A stretch of DNA of 64,000 bases from contig NZ_CP041216.1 in NCBI RefSeq assembly GCF_020511155.1, positions 2,480,001-2,544,000 of the forward strand, written 5' to 3'. This stretch comes from Shewanella glacialimarina. GTDB taxonomy: Bacteria; Pseudomonadota; Gammaproteobacteria; Enterobacterales; Shewanellaceae. The position numbers and the translations under genes were made by a program. The notes below the pieces were generated by a model, which saw only the letters and a list, made by a program, of their open reading frames with translations, searched no databases and was not told the origin of the DNA. Every line of letters starts with the position of its first letter. The first letter of the stretch is position 1. This document shows positions 37,170 through 48,771 of the stretch, in pieces.

Positions 37170-37427
37170 ATGTATCAAAAAACGGTGACCATTACAGCGC
37201 CACACGGGATCCACACTCGCCCGGCAGCATTACTGGTAAAAGAGGCAAAAAGTTTCGATTGCGATGTCATCGTAGAATGCAACGGTAAGCAAGCTAGCGC
37301 TAAAAGCTTATTTAAATTACAGACACTCGGTTTATATCAAGGCGTTGAAGTCACGGTAATCGCCCAGGGCGAACAAGCTCAACAGGCCGTTGAAAGGGTT
37401 TCAGAACTACTTATCACCTTAAGCTAA
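37170..37427 (+). CDS. ptsH: PTS phosphocarrier protein HPr
   Basis: The 85-residue protein contains GIHTRPAA with the phosphorylated histidine at position 15 and the regulatory-region serine in [13 protein letters not shown]. It takes phosphate from enzyme I and passes it to sugar-specific EII proteins. I choose the ATG at 37170 over one 15 bp upstream because it gives exactly the E. coli length and places the histidine at 15. The ptsI gene begins 9 bp downstream, forming an operon. Confidence 0.95.
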   Translation: MYQKTVTITAPHGIHTRPAALLVKEAKSFDCDVIVECNGKQASAKSLFKLQTLGLYQGVEVTVIAQGEQAQQAVERVSELLITLS

Positions 37428-37436
37428 GAGGTTATC

Positions 37437-39155
37437 ATGCAAGTTAATGGCATTGTGGTATCAACAGGTATCGCCTTTGGGCATGCGCTCAATATTACCA
37501 CCCAGCCTCAACCGCTTGATCTTCGTTTGTTACCCCTTTCTAGTATAGAAACTGAAAAAAAGTCGTTAAACACTGCAATTAGTAAACTGATAAAATACTT
37601 ACAAGACTGCCAACAACGTGTTTGCCCAAGTTGTGACAATTTTCAACTTATCGATGCCGATATATTGCTACTTGAAGATGATGAGTTATTAACTGACATG
37701 CAACAACATATTGTGCAATATCGCGTCAGTGCCGCTGTTGCCATCGATAGAACCTTTAATGATCAAGCGCAAGTCATCGCAGAAATGGCAGACCCTTATC
37801 TTGCTAATCGTAGTCAAGATATTTCGTTGCTCGGTCAGCGCCTAATAACCATATTACAGGGTGCTAACCAACACGACTTATCCAAACTGAGCCAAGATAC
37901 CATCTTATTAGCAGACGATCTTACCCCTGCTGATTTTGCTATGCTGCCACTCGAGTTTATTAAAGGGATAGTGCTAGAGTCTGGCGGTTTAACAAGCCAT
38001 ACCGCCATTCTTGCTCGGTCCGCCGGTATTCCTGCATTACTTAATTGTCCTTGGTCTAGTCAAGATGGTCATATTACAGATGGATCACCGCTGATTTTAG
38101 ATGCCATGAGTGGTGTTTTATATATCAATCCAATACCGACTGAATTAGCCTCTTTACAGCTAAAACAAGCTCATCACCTTGAGCAACAACAAGCGCTAAT
38201 GACTTACAAAGATATGCTGAGTCAAACCCTTGATAGCCATCCACTTATATTACGCGCTAACGTCGGTAACCTAAGTGATATCAGCTCATTAATGCAGGTA
38301 GGTGCTGAGGGTATTGGCCTGTTTAGAACTGAATTTTTATTGATGAACGCTAAAGCGTTACCGGATGAAAATCAGCAATACAAATTATATTCTGAGGCTA
38401 TGCACGCACTCAGTGGGCAAATGTTATCGATTAGAACATTTGATGTCGGCGCAGATAAAGAGATCCCCTGTTTACATCAGCACACCGAAGAAAATCCCGC
38501 TTTAGGAGTGAGAGGTATTCGTTATAGTTTGCAGCACCCAGAAATGTTTATGGTGCAAATTAAGGCTATTTTACGGGCTGCTAGTCACGGTCAAATTCGG
38601 TTAATGTTTCCAATGGTGAGTCAACTTGAAGAGCTGCAACAAGCGCTTGAATTAATTGAGCAAGCTAAACAACAACTGCGTGAACAAGGCGCCCGCTTTG
38701 GCTCAGTAGAATATGGCATAGTGGTTGAAACACCCGCTGCCGTATTAGCATTAGCAAGTATGTTACCGTATTTAGATTTTGTCAGTATTGGTAGTAACGA
38801 CTTAACCCAATATACCCTTGCCGCTGACCGAACTAACCCTAAGCTTGTAAGCAGTTACCCCACTTTGTCTCCTGCGGTAATAAGGCTTATCGCCATGACA
38901 ATCAGTGACTGTCAAGAGGCTAATGTTAAGGTCTGTTTATGTGGGGAACTGGCAGGAAATGAGCACGTCTTACCTTTATTGATGGGCATGGGATTAAATG
39001 AGTTAAGTATTAACCCCAGTAATCTATTAGCGGTAAAATCCCGAGTCATTAATGGTAATTACCAAACATTTTTACAACATGCGCAACTGGTTAAACAACT
39101 AAAAACCAATGCAGCCATTGACGAAGCGATAAAAAAGTTTAACTTAGATAATTAA
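37437..39155 (+). CDS. ptsI: PTS enzyme I (phosphoenolpyruvate-protein phosphotransferase)
   Basis: The 572-residue protein has the normal length. The N-terminal HPr-binding and swivelling domain carries GGLTSHTAI with active H188. The C-terminal PEP-binding barrel has EGIGLFRTEFL, the RTFDVGADK motif, SIGSNDLTQYTLAADR and the active cysteine in CLCGELAG. It moves phosphate from PEP to HPr in the cytoplasm. It follows ptsH by 9 bp; crr lies 246 bp downstream, probably in the same cluster with its own promoter. Confidence 0.96.
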   Translation: MQVNGIVVSTGIAFGHALNITTQPQPLDLRLLPLSSIETEKKSLNTAISKLIKYLQDCQQRVCPSCDNFQLIDADILLLEDDELLTDMQQHIVQYRVSAAVAIDRTFNDQAQVIAEMADPYLANRSQDISLLGQRLITILQGANQHDLSKLSQDTILLADDLTPADFAMLPLEFIKGIVLESGGLTSHTAILARSAGIPALLNCPWSSQDGHITDGSPLILDAMSGVLYINPIPTELASLQLKQAHHLEQQQALMTYKDMLSQTLDSHPLILRANVGNLSDISSLMQVGAEGIGLFRTEFLLMNAKALPDENQQYKLYSEAMHALSGQMLSIRTFDVGADKEIPCLHQHTEENPALGVRGIRYSLQHPEMFMVQIKAILRAASHGQIRLMFPMVSQLEELQQALELIEQAKQQLREQGARFGSVEYGIVVETPAAVLALASMLPYLDFVSIGSNDLTQYTLAADRTNPKLVSSYPTLSPAVIRLIAMTISDCQEANVKVCLCGELAGNEHVLPLLMGMGLNELSINPSNLLAVKSRVINGNYQTFLQHAQLVKQLKTNAAIDEAIKKFNLDN

Positions 39156-39210
39156 CATTAAATCAGTTTAACAATTGCCTTAGTTTAGTGCGCTTTGGCT
39201 CTAAGATTGA

Positions 39211-39259
39211 AGTATTGCTGGGTAATATACAGTACTGAGATAATATAAAGCCCAATACT
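39211..39259 (+). promoter_or_regulatory. Inverted repeat in the ptsI-crr gap
   Basis: AGTATTG plus GGG (39211-39222) pairs with CCCAATACT (39251-39259) across about 30 bases. It could be a partial terminator after ptsI or an RNA processing site; no T-run follows, so the role is open. Confidence 0.4.
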
Positions 39260-39401
39260 GAAACAACAAAATAACATACATTCGCCAAAGCTTATGCATA
39301 GAGCAAAGCTTAACCATTGGCACCTAATAGGTATAAAGTGATATGCAGTTCGCTGTGTACTATAACCATAAAGATAACGACATCATAAGAGGCTTGTTCT
39401 A

Positions 39402-39917
39402 ATGGGATTTTTAAGCCGTATTCGACGACTAATATCAGGTCAAACTGAACTCACTGGCGGCATTGCTATTTTAGCGCCAGTGTCAGGTCAAATTGTACCA
39501 ATTGAGAAAGTACCCGACGTGGTATTTGCTGAAAAAATTGTAGGTGATGGCATTGCCATTAATCCTGAGGGTGAGTTTATTGTCGCGCCAATTGACGGCA
39601 CGATTGGTAAAATTTTTGAAACCAACCATGCATTTAGCATTGAATCTGCCCAAGGATTAGAATTGTTTGTCCATTTTGGTGTAGGGACGGTTGAGCTGCG
39701 CGGTAATGGCTTTAAGCGCCTTGCGGAAGAAGGCCAACAAGTTAAAGCCGGCGATCCTATATTATCGTTCGACTTGGCTTTTTTACAAGGTCAAGTAGAA
39801 AGCTTATTAACCCCTGTAGTACTGGCCAATATGGAAGACATTAAAGGCTTAGATAAATCTCCTCAAGGTTATGTCACCGCCGGTAAAGATGTCATTTTCA
39901 CTGTGCAGTTGTCTTAA
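39402..39917 (+). CDS. crr: PTS glucose-specific EIIA (Crr)
   Basis: The 171-residue protein is near-identical in layout to E. coli IIA-Glc. The active histidine is in LFVHFGVGTVEL (residue 91), and the second conserved histidine is in TNHAFSIES. It accepts phosphate from HPr, feeds a glucose-type EIICB and may control non-PTS sugar uptake by inducer exclusion. No EIIBC gene is in the window, so its sugar partner is elsewhere or absent. A terminator follows. Confidence 0.95.
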   Translation: MGFLSRIRRLISGQTELTGGIAILAPVSGQIVPIEKVPDVVFAEKIVGDGIAINPEGEFIVAPIDGTIGKIFETNHAFSIESAQGLELFVHFGVGTVELRGNGFKRLAEEGQQVKAGDPILSFDLAFLQGQVESLLTPVVLANMEDIKGLDKSPQGYVTAGKDVIFTVQLS

Positions 39918-39950
39918 TAAAAACGCCACGGGGTGTAACCAATGAATATT

Positions 39951-39985
39951 AAATGCAGAGCCAGTATCTGCATTTTTGCTTTTAT
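39951..39985 (+). terminator. Terminator after crr
   Basis: AAATGCAGA (39951-39959) and TCTGCATTT (39967-39975) form a 9-bp stem with TTGCTTTT after it. Confidence 0.85.
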
Positions 39986-40205
39986 GATTGGGTATATTAA
40001 GAATAAATTTTTACATGATTGAATTTTATTCAAATGCACGCCTTTATCTTGTTCAAGCGTAATCACAATGCCACAATACTGACAAAGATTAATGTCATCG
40101 ATTTATTGCAAAACATAAGTTAACAGGCATGCATTAAAACACTTTCATTTACAACATTTTGCAGCCTAACAAATAACAAACAATGTCGCTGAGGGAGTAT
40201 TCAGG

Positions 40206-42390
<2,185 letters not shown>

Positions 42391-42557
42391 CTAACCTTTA
42401 TTGAGGTCGATAAGCCAAGATAGCTTCTAGGCCTTTCCGAGTGAGCCCCTTACGAGTAATTGCTTTAGTCGTGCGTTGAATTAACATTCTTAGCAGTGCA
42501 TAGGCTAATATCAGCGAACAACCATAGTTATCCCATTTTTATTTACTGAGTCTTATT

Positions 42558-43367
42558 ATGTTATCCAGTTCAAAGCATTGTTTAATTGACCAACAGCCGC
42601 TGCATTACACTGACATTGGCCAAGGTGATGTCATTGTATTATTACATGGCTTATTTGCTAATCGACAAATCTGGCAAGCTCAACTACAAAGTCTAAGTCA
42701 GCACTATCGATGTATTGCGATTGACTTATGGGGCCACGGTGACAGTAAAAGTATACCTGCCACCACCAAAAACTTACTTGATGTTGCACAACACATTGCG
42801 TCCGCTTTAGCGGAGTTAAATATCGAGAAGTACCATATTATTGGCCACGGTTGCGGCGGTGCGATTGCTGCAGAAATGGTGCTAAACGCTCCTGCAAAAG
42901 TACAATCGCTGGTAATGATCAACGCATTTATAGGCTTCGAGCCAGAAGTAAACTGTGTTAAGTACCAACAATGGCTTGATATTATGAACGAGACTAAAAC
43001 CATCACCCGCGAATTAGCAGATACCATTAGCCCGTTAATGTTTGCTAAAACAAACCAAGATAAGGCTGCTGTTGAGCTACTTAGCCAACAACTGCAAAAT
43101 ATTGATAGCCAGCAAGTGCCGGTATTAAGTCGTTTTGCCCATATGGCAATATTTAAGCGCGATACCATGGAGTTAGTGGAACAATTTACCCTACCAACAC
43201 TGGTGATAGTTGGTCTGGAAAACCATTTACGCACCGTATTAGAGAGCTACCTGATGAGTGATGAGATTAGCGGCGCAAAACTTCACCATGTGCAGCTTGC
43301 AGGCCATTTAGCCATGCAAGAAAAAGCGGATGAGATAAATCAATTATTGATTAACTTTTATCAGTAA
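42558..43367 (+). CDS. Alpha/beta-hydrolase fold protein with missing catalytic serine
   Basis: The 269-residue protein has the fold signatures LLHGLFANRQIW, AIDLWGHGDS and a C-terminal LAGHLAMQEK. At the nucleophile elbow, where family members read GHSMGG, the codons here read GHGCGG: residue 98 is Gly, with Cys at 99. The acid position, usually VGxxD, reads VGLENHL. The catalytic triad thus seems incomplete, so hydrolase activity is doubtful. The histidine is kept. It is not in an obvious operon; its neighbours are an M15 peptidase upstream and a convergent SpmAB-type gene downstream. Confidence 0.82.
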   Translation: MLSSSKHCLIDQQPLHYTDIGQGDVIVLLHGLFANRQIWQAQLQSLSQHYRCIAIDLWGHGDSKSIPATTKNLLDVAQHIASALAELNIEKYHIIGHGCGGAIAAEMVLNAPAKVQSLVMINAFIGFEPEVNCVKYQQWLDIMNETKTITRELADTISPLMFAKTNQDKAAVELLSQQLQNIDSQQVPVLSRFAHMAIFKRDTMELVEQFTLPTLVIVGLENHLRTVLESYLMSDEISGAKLHHVQLAGHLAMQEKADEINQLLINFYQ

Positions 43368-43386
43368 TTGATCCACTCTGCTTATA

Positions 43387-44613
43387 TTAACCATAAAACC
43401 AGTAACACACACTGATGGCGGCAATAATGCCGCCTAAGTCAGCCGCTAAACCACAGCCTAATGCATGACGACCGTTTCGAATACCTACCGAACCAAAATA
43501 AACCGCCAACACATAAAAGGTGGTTTCAGTACTGCCTTGAAAAATAGCCGCTAAACGCCCAGCAAAGGAGTCAACCCCATGATGTTCCATGGTTTCTAGC
43601 ATCATAGCCCTAGCACCTGAGCCGCTAAATGGCTTCATAATGGCGGTCGGCATAGCATCAATAAACCGTGTGTCGTAACCCAGCATAGACACTAAACTAG
43701 CCAGCCCTTGTAATACATAATCTAACGCACCCGATGCCCGTAATAATCCAATAGCCAACAACATAGCTAATAGGTAAGGAATTAATTGTACCGCCTGATT
43801 AAAGCCGCCTTTTGCACCGTCAATAAACTCATCGTATATTTCGACTTTTTTAATTCCCGCCACTATCACAAAACTCATTACCAGTAATAATAAAATGCCA
43901 TTACCTAATACACTTGAGACTTGACCGATGGCTTCTGCGCTTAAGCTTAATAAGTAAAACATCGACGCCATAATCAGCGACAACAATAAAGCAGCATAGG
44001 CTAAAATAACGCTGTTAAATAATGAAATGCGTTGCACGATTGCCACCACTAATAAACCGACGATTGTTGAGGCACAAGTGGCTAATAAAATAGGTAAAAA
44101 AATCTCAGCGGGCGATGCTGCGCCCTGTTGTGCTCGATATAAAAATACCGTGACAGGCACTAAGGTTACCGAAGAAGTATTCAGTACTAAGAAAAGAATT
44201 TGAGCATTAGTCGCCACGGTTTTATTCGGATTTAGGCTTTGTAAATCTTGCATGGCTTTTAAGCCAAGCGGCGTAGCTGCATTGTCTAATCCAAGCATAT
44301 TGGCGGTTAAATTCATGCTAATGCTGCCATAAGCAGGATGTCCACGCGGAACATCAGGCATTAGTTTGCACAATAATGGCTCAAACAATTTAGCAAATAA
44401 GCCCACTACACCGGCTTTTTCACCTACCTGCATTAATCCCATCCAAAGGGCTAATACACCAATCAACCCTATGGATATTTCAGCGGCGAGTTTGGCGCTG
44501 GCAAAAAGCGCACTCACAGAATCACTTAATACGGTCACATTGCCAGATAATAACTGCAATACGATAGCAATTGCTGCAACAATGAAAAAACCTAACCACA
44601 CTCGATTTAGCAC
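43387..44613 (-). CDS. SpmA-SpmB fusion, nucleoside-recognition (gate) domain membrane protein
   Basis: The 408-residue protein has about ten membrane helices. The N-terminal half carries LDNAATPLGLKAM and NTSSVTLVPVTV of SpmA, and the C-terminal half has PFSGSGARAMML and GSTETTFYVLAVYFG of SpmB. In Bacillus these two are separate sporulation proteins; gammaproteobacterial fusions have unknown function, possibly transport of a nucleoside or other small solute. The organism does not sporulate, so the Bacillus name is only a family label. It is convergent with the alpha/beta-hydrolase gene, ending 20 bp away. Confidence 0.87.
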   Translation of the reverse strand: MLNRVWLGFFIVAAIAIVLQLLSGNVTVLSDSVSALFASAKLAAEISIGLIGVLALWMGLMQVGEKAGVVGLFAKLFEPLLCKLMPDVPRGHPAYGSISMNLTANMLGLDNAATPLGLKAMQDLQSLNPNKTVATNAQILFLVLNTSSVTLVPVTVFLYRAQQGAASPAEIFLPILLATCASTIVGLLVVAIVQRISLFNSVILAYAALLLSLIMASMFYLLSLSAEAIGQVSSVLGNGILLLLVMSFVIVAGIKKVEIYDEFIDGAKGGFNQAVQLIPYLLAMLLAIGLLRASGALDYVLQGLASLVSMLGYDTRFIDAMPTAIMKPFSGSGARAMMLETMEHHGVDSFAGRLAAIFQGSTETTFYVLAVYFGSVGIRNGRHALGCGLAADLGGIIAAISVCYWFYG

Positions 44614-44756
44614 ATAATCTCCCTTTGCTTGGCAAATTTACTTTGAACCGTTTAACGCATTTGTCGCGACTAGTTTATATCGCTGAATAACCAAGCTGAT
44701 ACATTCCATGATATTATCTTGGCAATTATGCCACGTGAGTAAACAATGTCTGCATT

Positions 44757-46208
44757 ATGGTTCAATTAAATCCAAATTTTATCAAACACATTAGTGATGA
44801 ATTACCCAAGCACCTTTCTCTGGATGAATTTATCGCCATCTGTGACAAACCGCTACGAAAATCGATTCGAGTCAATACATTAAAAATCACTAGCGCTGAG
44901 TTCGTGCAGTTAATGCAACATAAAGGCTGGCAATTTGACCCCATACCTTGGTGTGATGATGGTTTTTGGATTAATGTCGATGACGAGCAACAACTCGGTA
45001 ATTTGGTTGAACATATTCAAGGGCTGTTTTATATACAAGAAGCCAGTTCAATGCTTCCTCCGACCGCTTTATTTGATGGTATTTTATCGCCTGAGCTCAT
45101 TTTAGATGTTGCTTCAGCTCCTGGTTCAAAAACCACTCAGATAGCGGCATTAATGCATAATAAAGGCTTGTTAGTCGCCAATGAATATTCCGCTAGTCGA
45201 GTTAAAGTGCTGCACGCCAATGTGCTTCGTATGGGCGCGAGTAATGTGGCGTTAACCCATTTTGACGGCCGAGTATTTGGCGAATATATGTATGACACTT
45301 TTGATGCTATTTTGTTAGACGCCCCCTGTGGTGGTGAAGGGACGGTTCGCAAAGATGCTAATGCATTAAAAAATTGGGATATAAACGATGTAACGGCAAT
45401 CGCGGATACCCAAAAGGATCTTATTGAAGCGGCTTTTCTCGCGTTAAAGACTGGTGGCACCTTGGTGTACTCAACGTGCACATTGAGCCAATTAGAGAAT
45501 CAGCATATTTGTTATCATTTACAGCAAACGTATCCTGATGCGGTAGAGTTTGTGCCATTGAATGATTTATTCCCCAATGCGCAAGCCGCCTGTACTCCAG
45601 AAGGCTTCTTACATGTATGGCCACAAATTTTTGATAGTGAGGGCTTCTTCGTTGCTAAAATCCGTAAAATCGCCCCGATTGAACGAATTAAAAAACAGCC
45701 TAAACTGCAAAAAAACTTTCCGTTTAGCATTGCAACAGATAAACAAACTGAAGCCTTAAGCGACTATTTATTAAGTCATTTTGATATCGACTTGCCCCAT
45801 GAGACTTCTGTCATGCAAAGAGACGATGAGTTTTGGCTATTCCCAAATCAATTTATGCCAATGGTAGGAAAAATGCGTTTCCAACGGATTGGTCTTAAGC
45901 TTGCTGATGCGTTAAAAAAAGGCTTTAAGGTCAGACATGAAGCTATCATAGCTTTAGTAGGTTCCACCCTAAACAATCAAAATTGCATTGAGTTAACATC
46001 ACTACAAGCACAACAGTTTTTGATGGGTAGAGATATTGAAACGGCCAGTTTTAGCCCTGAGCGACAACAGTGGCTCAATCAACATGCACACGGCGAAATG
46101 TTAGTTAGTCATCATCAATGTGCATTAGGCGTTGTTAAGCACTTAGGCCATAGACTGAAGAACAATCTGCCACGTGAATTGGTTAGAGACAAAGTGGCTT
46201 ACACATAA
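44757..46208 (+). CDS. rsmF: 16S rRNA (cytosine-1407 C5)-methyltransferase RsmF
   Basis: The 483-residue protein belongs to the NOL1/NOP2/Sun family. The SAM-binding DVASAPGSKTTQIA, catalytic DAPCGGEGT and STCTLS cysteines, and the C-terminal PUA-like RsmF extension (QRDDEFWLFP, QFLMGRDIE) are all visible. It methylates C1407 of 16S rRNA, with the E. coli RsmF/YebU as the model. It is a single gene between divergent spmAB and a terminator. Confidence 0.93.
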   Translation: MVQLNPNFIKHISDELPKHLSLDEFIAICDKPLRKSIRVNTLKITSAEFVQLMQHKGWQFDPIPWCDDGFWINVDDEQQLGNLVEHIQGLFYIQEASSMLPPTALFDGILSPELILDVASAPGSKTTQIAALMHNKGLLVANEYSASRVKVLHANVLRMGASNVALTHFDGRVFGEYMYDTFDAILLDAPCGGEGTVRKDANALKNWDINDVTAIADTQKDLIEAAFLALKTGGTLVYSTCTLSQLENQHICYHLQQTYPDAVEFVPLNDLFPNAQAACTPEGFLHVWPQIFDSEGFFVAKIRKIAPIERIKKQPKLQKNFPFSIATDKQTEALSDYLLSHFDIDLPHETSVMQRDDEFWLFPNQFMPMVGKMRFQRIGLKLADALKKGFKVRHEAIIALVGSTLNNQNCIELTSLQAQQFLMGRDIETASFSPERQQWLNQHAHGEMLVSHHQCALGVVKHLGHRLKNNLPRELVRDKVAYT

Positions 46209-46274
46209 TAGCGCTTGTAGCATTCTACTACTGGCACTTGAAACACATGCTCTAAAAACACAGCTACCTAAAGC

Positions 46275-46304
46275 AAAAAGCCTGAAATTATTCAGGCTTT
46301 TTTG
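46275..46304 (+). terminator. Terminator after rsmF
   Basis: AAAAAGCCTGAA (46275-46286) and TTCAGGCTTTTT form a 12-bp stem with a four-base loop, ending in six Ts. Confidence 0.92.
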
Positions 46305-46433
46305 CTTTTTCATAGTCGACTAATTATATGATAAATAATGCGTTTACTTAATCACGCTAAAAATATTACCGTAAACAACAAATTAATGATGTTTTTTTAA
46401 GCAAAAATTGGAAGTAATGACTATAATTTGTGC

Positions 46434-46523
46434 AGAGATTAAATCCTCAACTCTAGCGCACGGCTCTGTAAAGAGCCATTTCCCTAGGCCCAAGACAATC
46501 GGATCGTTTTGGGTCTTTTTTTT
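46434..46523 (+). ncRNA. Candidate small RNA between rsmF and tatD
   Basis: After the rsmF terminator there is a fresh TATAAT at 46422-46427, a hairpin GGCTCT-GTAA-AGAGCC (46462-46477) and a second hairpin CCCAAGAC/GTTTTGGG (46489-46513), followed by an eight-T tract ending at 46523. No start codon or reading frame fits, and the T-run is on the plus strand, so it does not terminate tatD. The -35 box is weak. The unit is about 90 nt, typical of Hfq-type sRNAs. I do not recognise the family. Confidence 0.6.
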
Positions 46524-46560
46524 GCCAAAAAATAACCATTTAAACAATGCATAATCTTGT

Positions 46561-47349
46561 TTAACGACCGATCAACTTCCCGGCATCCTTAAACAAATTA
46601 AAGAAGTTCTCTGAAGTGTAGTCCGCCAGATCTTGATACTTTTCACCGCGAAGCTCTGCAACAAACTCTGCAACATCACGAACATAAGCTGGTTGGTTTT
46701 CTTGGCCGCGATGTGGCACAGGCGCAAGATAAGGGGAATCTGTTTCAACCAATAATCTATCTTTTGGGACTTTACGGATCACGCTACGTAGCTCACCGGC
46801 ATTTTTAAAAGTGACAATACCCGAGACTGAAATATAAAAACCCAAATCCATTGCGGCTTTGGCCATTTCCCATGTTTCTGTAAAACAATGGAGCACCCCT
46901 GCCACTTTGTCAGCTTGACCATTTTTAAGCATGGCTATAGTGTCTTCTCTGGCATCACGAGTATGGACAATAAGGGGTTTATTGACTTCAACAGCTAAGG
47001 CAATTTGTTGTTCAAAACATTGTTGTTGCAGAATTTTAGTTTCATCGGCATAAAAATAATCTAAACCTGTTTCACCAATCGCAATCACTTTAGGATCGGT
47101 GGCAAAACGTCTAATTTGATCAACATCTAAGCCTTCTTTAACATCTAAGGGATGCACCCCTGATGATAAAAAAATATTATCAAACTGCGCTACTTTATCG
47201 CGCATTTGTTCAAAACCTTGCTGGCGCACATTCACACACAATAGATAATCCACCCCTTGGGCTTTGGCGTTATCCATAATAATTTGTAACGAGGCTTGAT
47301 CTGGCGCCGCTTTTAAACGGTCCAGGTGACAATGTGAATCAATTAGCAT
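46561..47349 (-). CDS. TatD-family metal-dependent hydrolase (YcfH type)
   Basis: The 262-residue protein has DSHCHLD at the N-terminus, GETGLDYFY, IVHTRDA, LHCFTE and ETDSPYLAPVPHRG, the metal-binding set of TatD deoxyribonuclease-type amidohydrolases. Gene order holB-pilZ-tatD is the same as in Pseudomonas. The physiological substrate of this subgroup (YcfH, not TatD proper) is uncertain; D-aminoacyl-tRNA or DNA ends have been proposed. It is the last gene of the cluster that begins with mrp. Confidence 0.93.
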   Translation of the reverse strand: MLIDSHCHLDRLKAAPDQASLQIIMDNAKAQGVDYLLCVNVRQQGFEQMRDKVAQFDNIFLSSGVHPLDVKEGLDVDQIRRFATDPKVIAIGETGLDYFYADETKILQQQCFEQQIALAVEVNKPLIVHTRDAREDTIAMLKNGQADKVAGVLHCFTETWEMAKAAMDLGFYISVSGIVTFKNAGELRSVIRKVPKDRLLVETDSPYLAPVPHRGQENQPAYVRDVAEFVAELRGEKYQDLADYTSENFFNLFKDAGKLIGR

Positions 47350-47394
47350 AATAACAGACGAGAATTAGATAAATGGGATGCAGAGGATACCGAG

Positions 47395-47721
47395 CTACAT
47401 GGTACAGGTCAAATCACCTGACGATAATTCTTGTGCTAATAACTTTTCAATATGGTGTTTATGGCTTTCAGGGTCAGTTCTAATTTTAATACCAATCCCT
47501 GCAGGTCTTCCACCCGATGCGCCAATAGGATTAATCCATACCACAGAGCCTTTAAATTCATTAATTTGGCTAGTGTTAGGTAAACGGTATGCAATGGTGA
47601 GCTCTTGACCTAAAAAATGACTTTCTGTAGTTGCCACAAATAATCCCGCCGGTTTAATAAACGGCATATAGGCACGATATAGCTGGTGCAGAGTATCGTA
47701 ATTAACCACCAAGTCGACCAT
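47395..47721 (-). CDS. pilZ: PilZ-domain protein (type IV pilus assembly PilZ)
   Basis: The 108-residue protein consists of one PilZ domain: TIAYRLPNTSQINEFKGSVV, WINPIGASGGRPAGIGIKI. It lacks the N-terminal RxxxR motif needed for c-di-GMP binding, as in the Pseudomonas PilZ founder protein, which works with PilB and FimX in type IV pilus assembly. The position between holB and tatD is the same as in that organism. It is expected in the cytoplasm at the pilus base. Confidence 0.9.
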   Translation of the reverse strand: MVDLVVNYDTLHQLYRAYMPFIKPAGLFVATTESHFLGQELTIAYRLPNTSQINEFKGSVVWINPIGASGGRPAGIGIKIRTDPESHKHHIEKLLAQELSSGDLTCTM

Positions 47722-47785
47722 ATTATCTCTTAATTCTCTTATAAAATGATGTGAGTACTTATATTAAGCGGTTTAAGCATAGCAC

Positions 47786-48745
47786 TTAGCTTAATGCTAG
47801 CACGTGCCTGAATTGTAAAACATAATTTTGACATAAAGCCTGTGTGTTTACATTAGCCATTGTAGCTAATTTATGGGTCATGTGCATAACATCACCAGCT
47901 AATTCAATCACTTTTGATTGAATTAATGGATTTAACTTATTACTTTTTAACACATATTGCCTTAAGTACAAATATAAAACCTTCAAAGCATCTATTATTT
48001 GTATATCAGTTAACTTTAACAAACTATTTTGCAAGTGACCCGATTGTAAGCTTGCGGACCAATCTTGTCGATATTCAAGTAATTGTGGGTAATGTTTTGA
48101 CTGCAGGCTAGCGGCTAACTTTAACGGACCACCTACCACGCCTAAACACCAAGTAACATCATGTCGTTGCCCCTGGGCATTAGCAATTGGTAATAAATCC
48201 AGTGCGTCAAGCCAATCAGTTATATGTGTTTTAGTTGGGTGAGTAAAGGCTATTTTTTGGCAACGGCTTGTTATGGTCGGCAATAAACTCGCTGGGGTAT
48301 CGGTTTGTAATAATAATAACGTATTTGCGCCAGGTTCTTCTAATGTTTTAAGCAGTGCATTGGCCGCGGCAATGTTCATTCGTTCACTTTGCTCTATTAC
48401 AGCAACACGAGCACCTGACTGCTGTGCGGTATGCAGTAATGATTGACATAACTCGCGTATTTGATCGACTTTGATTTGATTGCCATCACTGCGTACCCAA
48501 TGTAAATCGGGATGATTACCTGATTTGCATAACAAGCATGCTTTACATATACCACAAGCGCCCACTGGGGTTTTGTCGACACACAATGCCATTTGAGCCA
48601 TTTCAGTAGCCAGTTCGATACCTCCTAAAGCGATATCGACAGGGATAAGTTGGGCATGACTATGTTGATTTTGGTAACACAACTTAGCAAAGCGCTCAAA
48701 TGGAGTAGCCAACCAAGGTAGTTGTGTCAAAGTATAGTCTGTCAT
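47786..48745 (-). CDS. holB: DNA polymerase III delta-prime subunit
   Basis: The 319-residue protein belongs to the clamp-loader AAA+ family. The zinc cluster CGICKACLLCKSGNHPDL, the AAANALLKTLEEPG block and the SRCQK motif (SRC of clamp loaders) are present. No functional Walker A motif is present, as expected of delta-prime. It is part of the replisome clamp loader with HolA and DnaX. tmk lies 27 bp upstream on the same strand. Confidence 0.95.
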   Translation of the reverse strand: MTDYTLTQLPWLATPFERFAKLCYQNQHSHAQLIPVDIALGGIELATEMAQMALCVDKTPVGACGICKACLLCKSGNHPDLHWVRSDGNQIKVDQIRELCQSLLHTAQQSGARVAVIEQSERMNIAAANALLKTLEEPGANTLLLLQTDTPASLLPTITSRCQKIAFTHPTKTHITDWLDALDLLPIANAQGQRHDVTWCLGVVGGPLKLAASLQSKHYPQLLEYRQDWSASLQSGHLQNSLLKLTDIQIIDALKVLYLYLRQYVLKSNKLNPLIQSKVIELAGDVMHMTHKLATMANVNTQALCQNYVLQFRHVLALS

Positions 48746-48771
48746 CTTTTTACCCCTTGTATCAGCATTGC

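Noticed and set aside
42704..43234. 176-codon antisense frame in the alpha/beta hydrolase gene
   Set aside because: Shadow of the sense gene; the sense strand has clear fold motifs and the antisense does not.
43387..44613. Sporulation function suggested by SpmA/SpmB similarity
   Set aside because: No other sporulation genes and a gammaproteobacterial context; the name reflects family similarity only.
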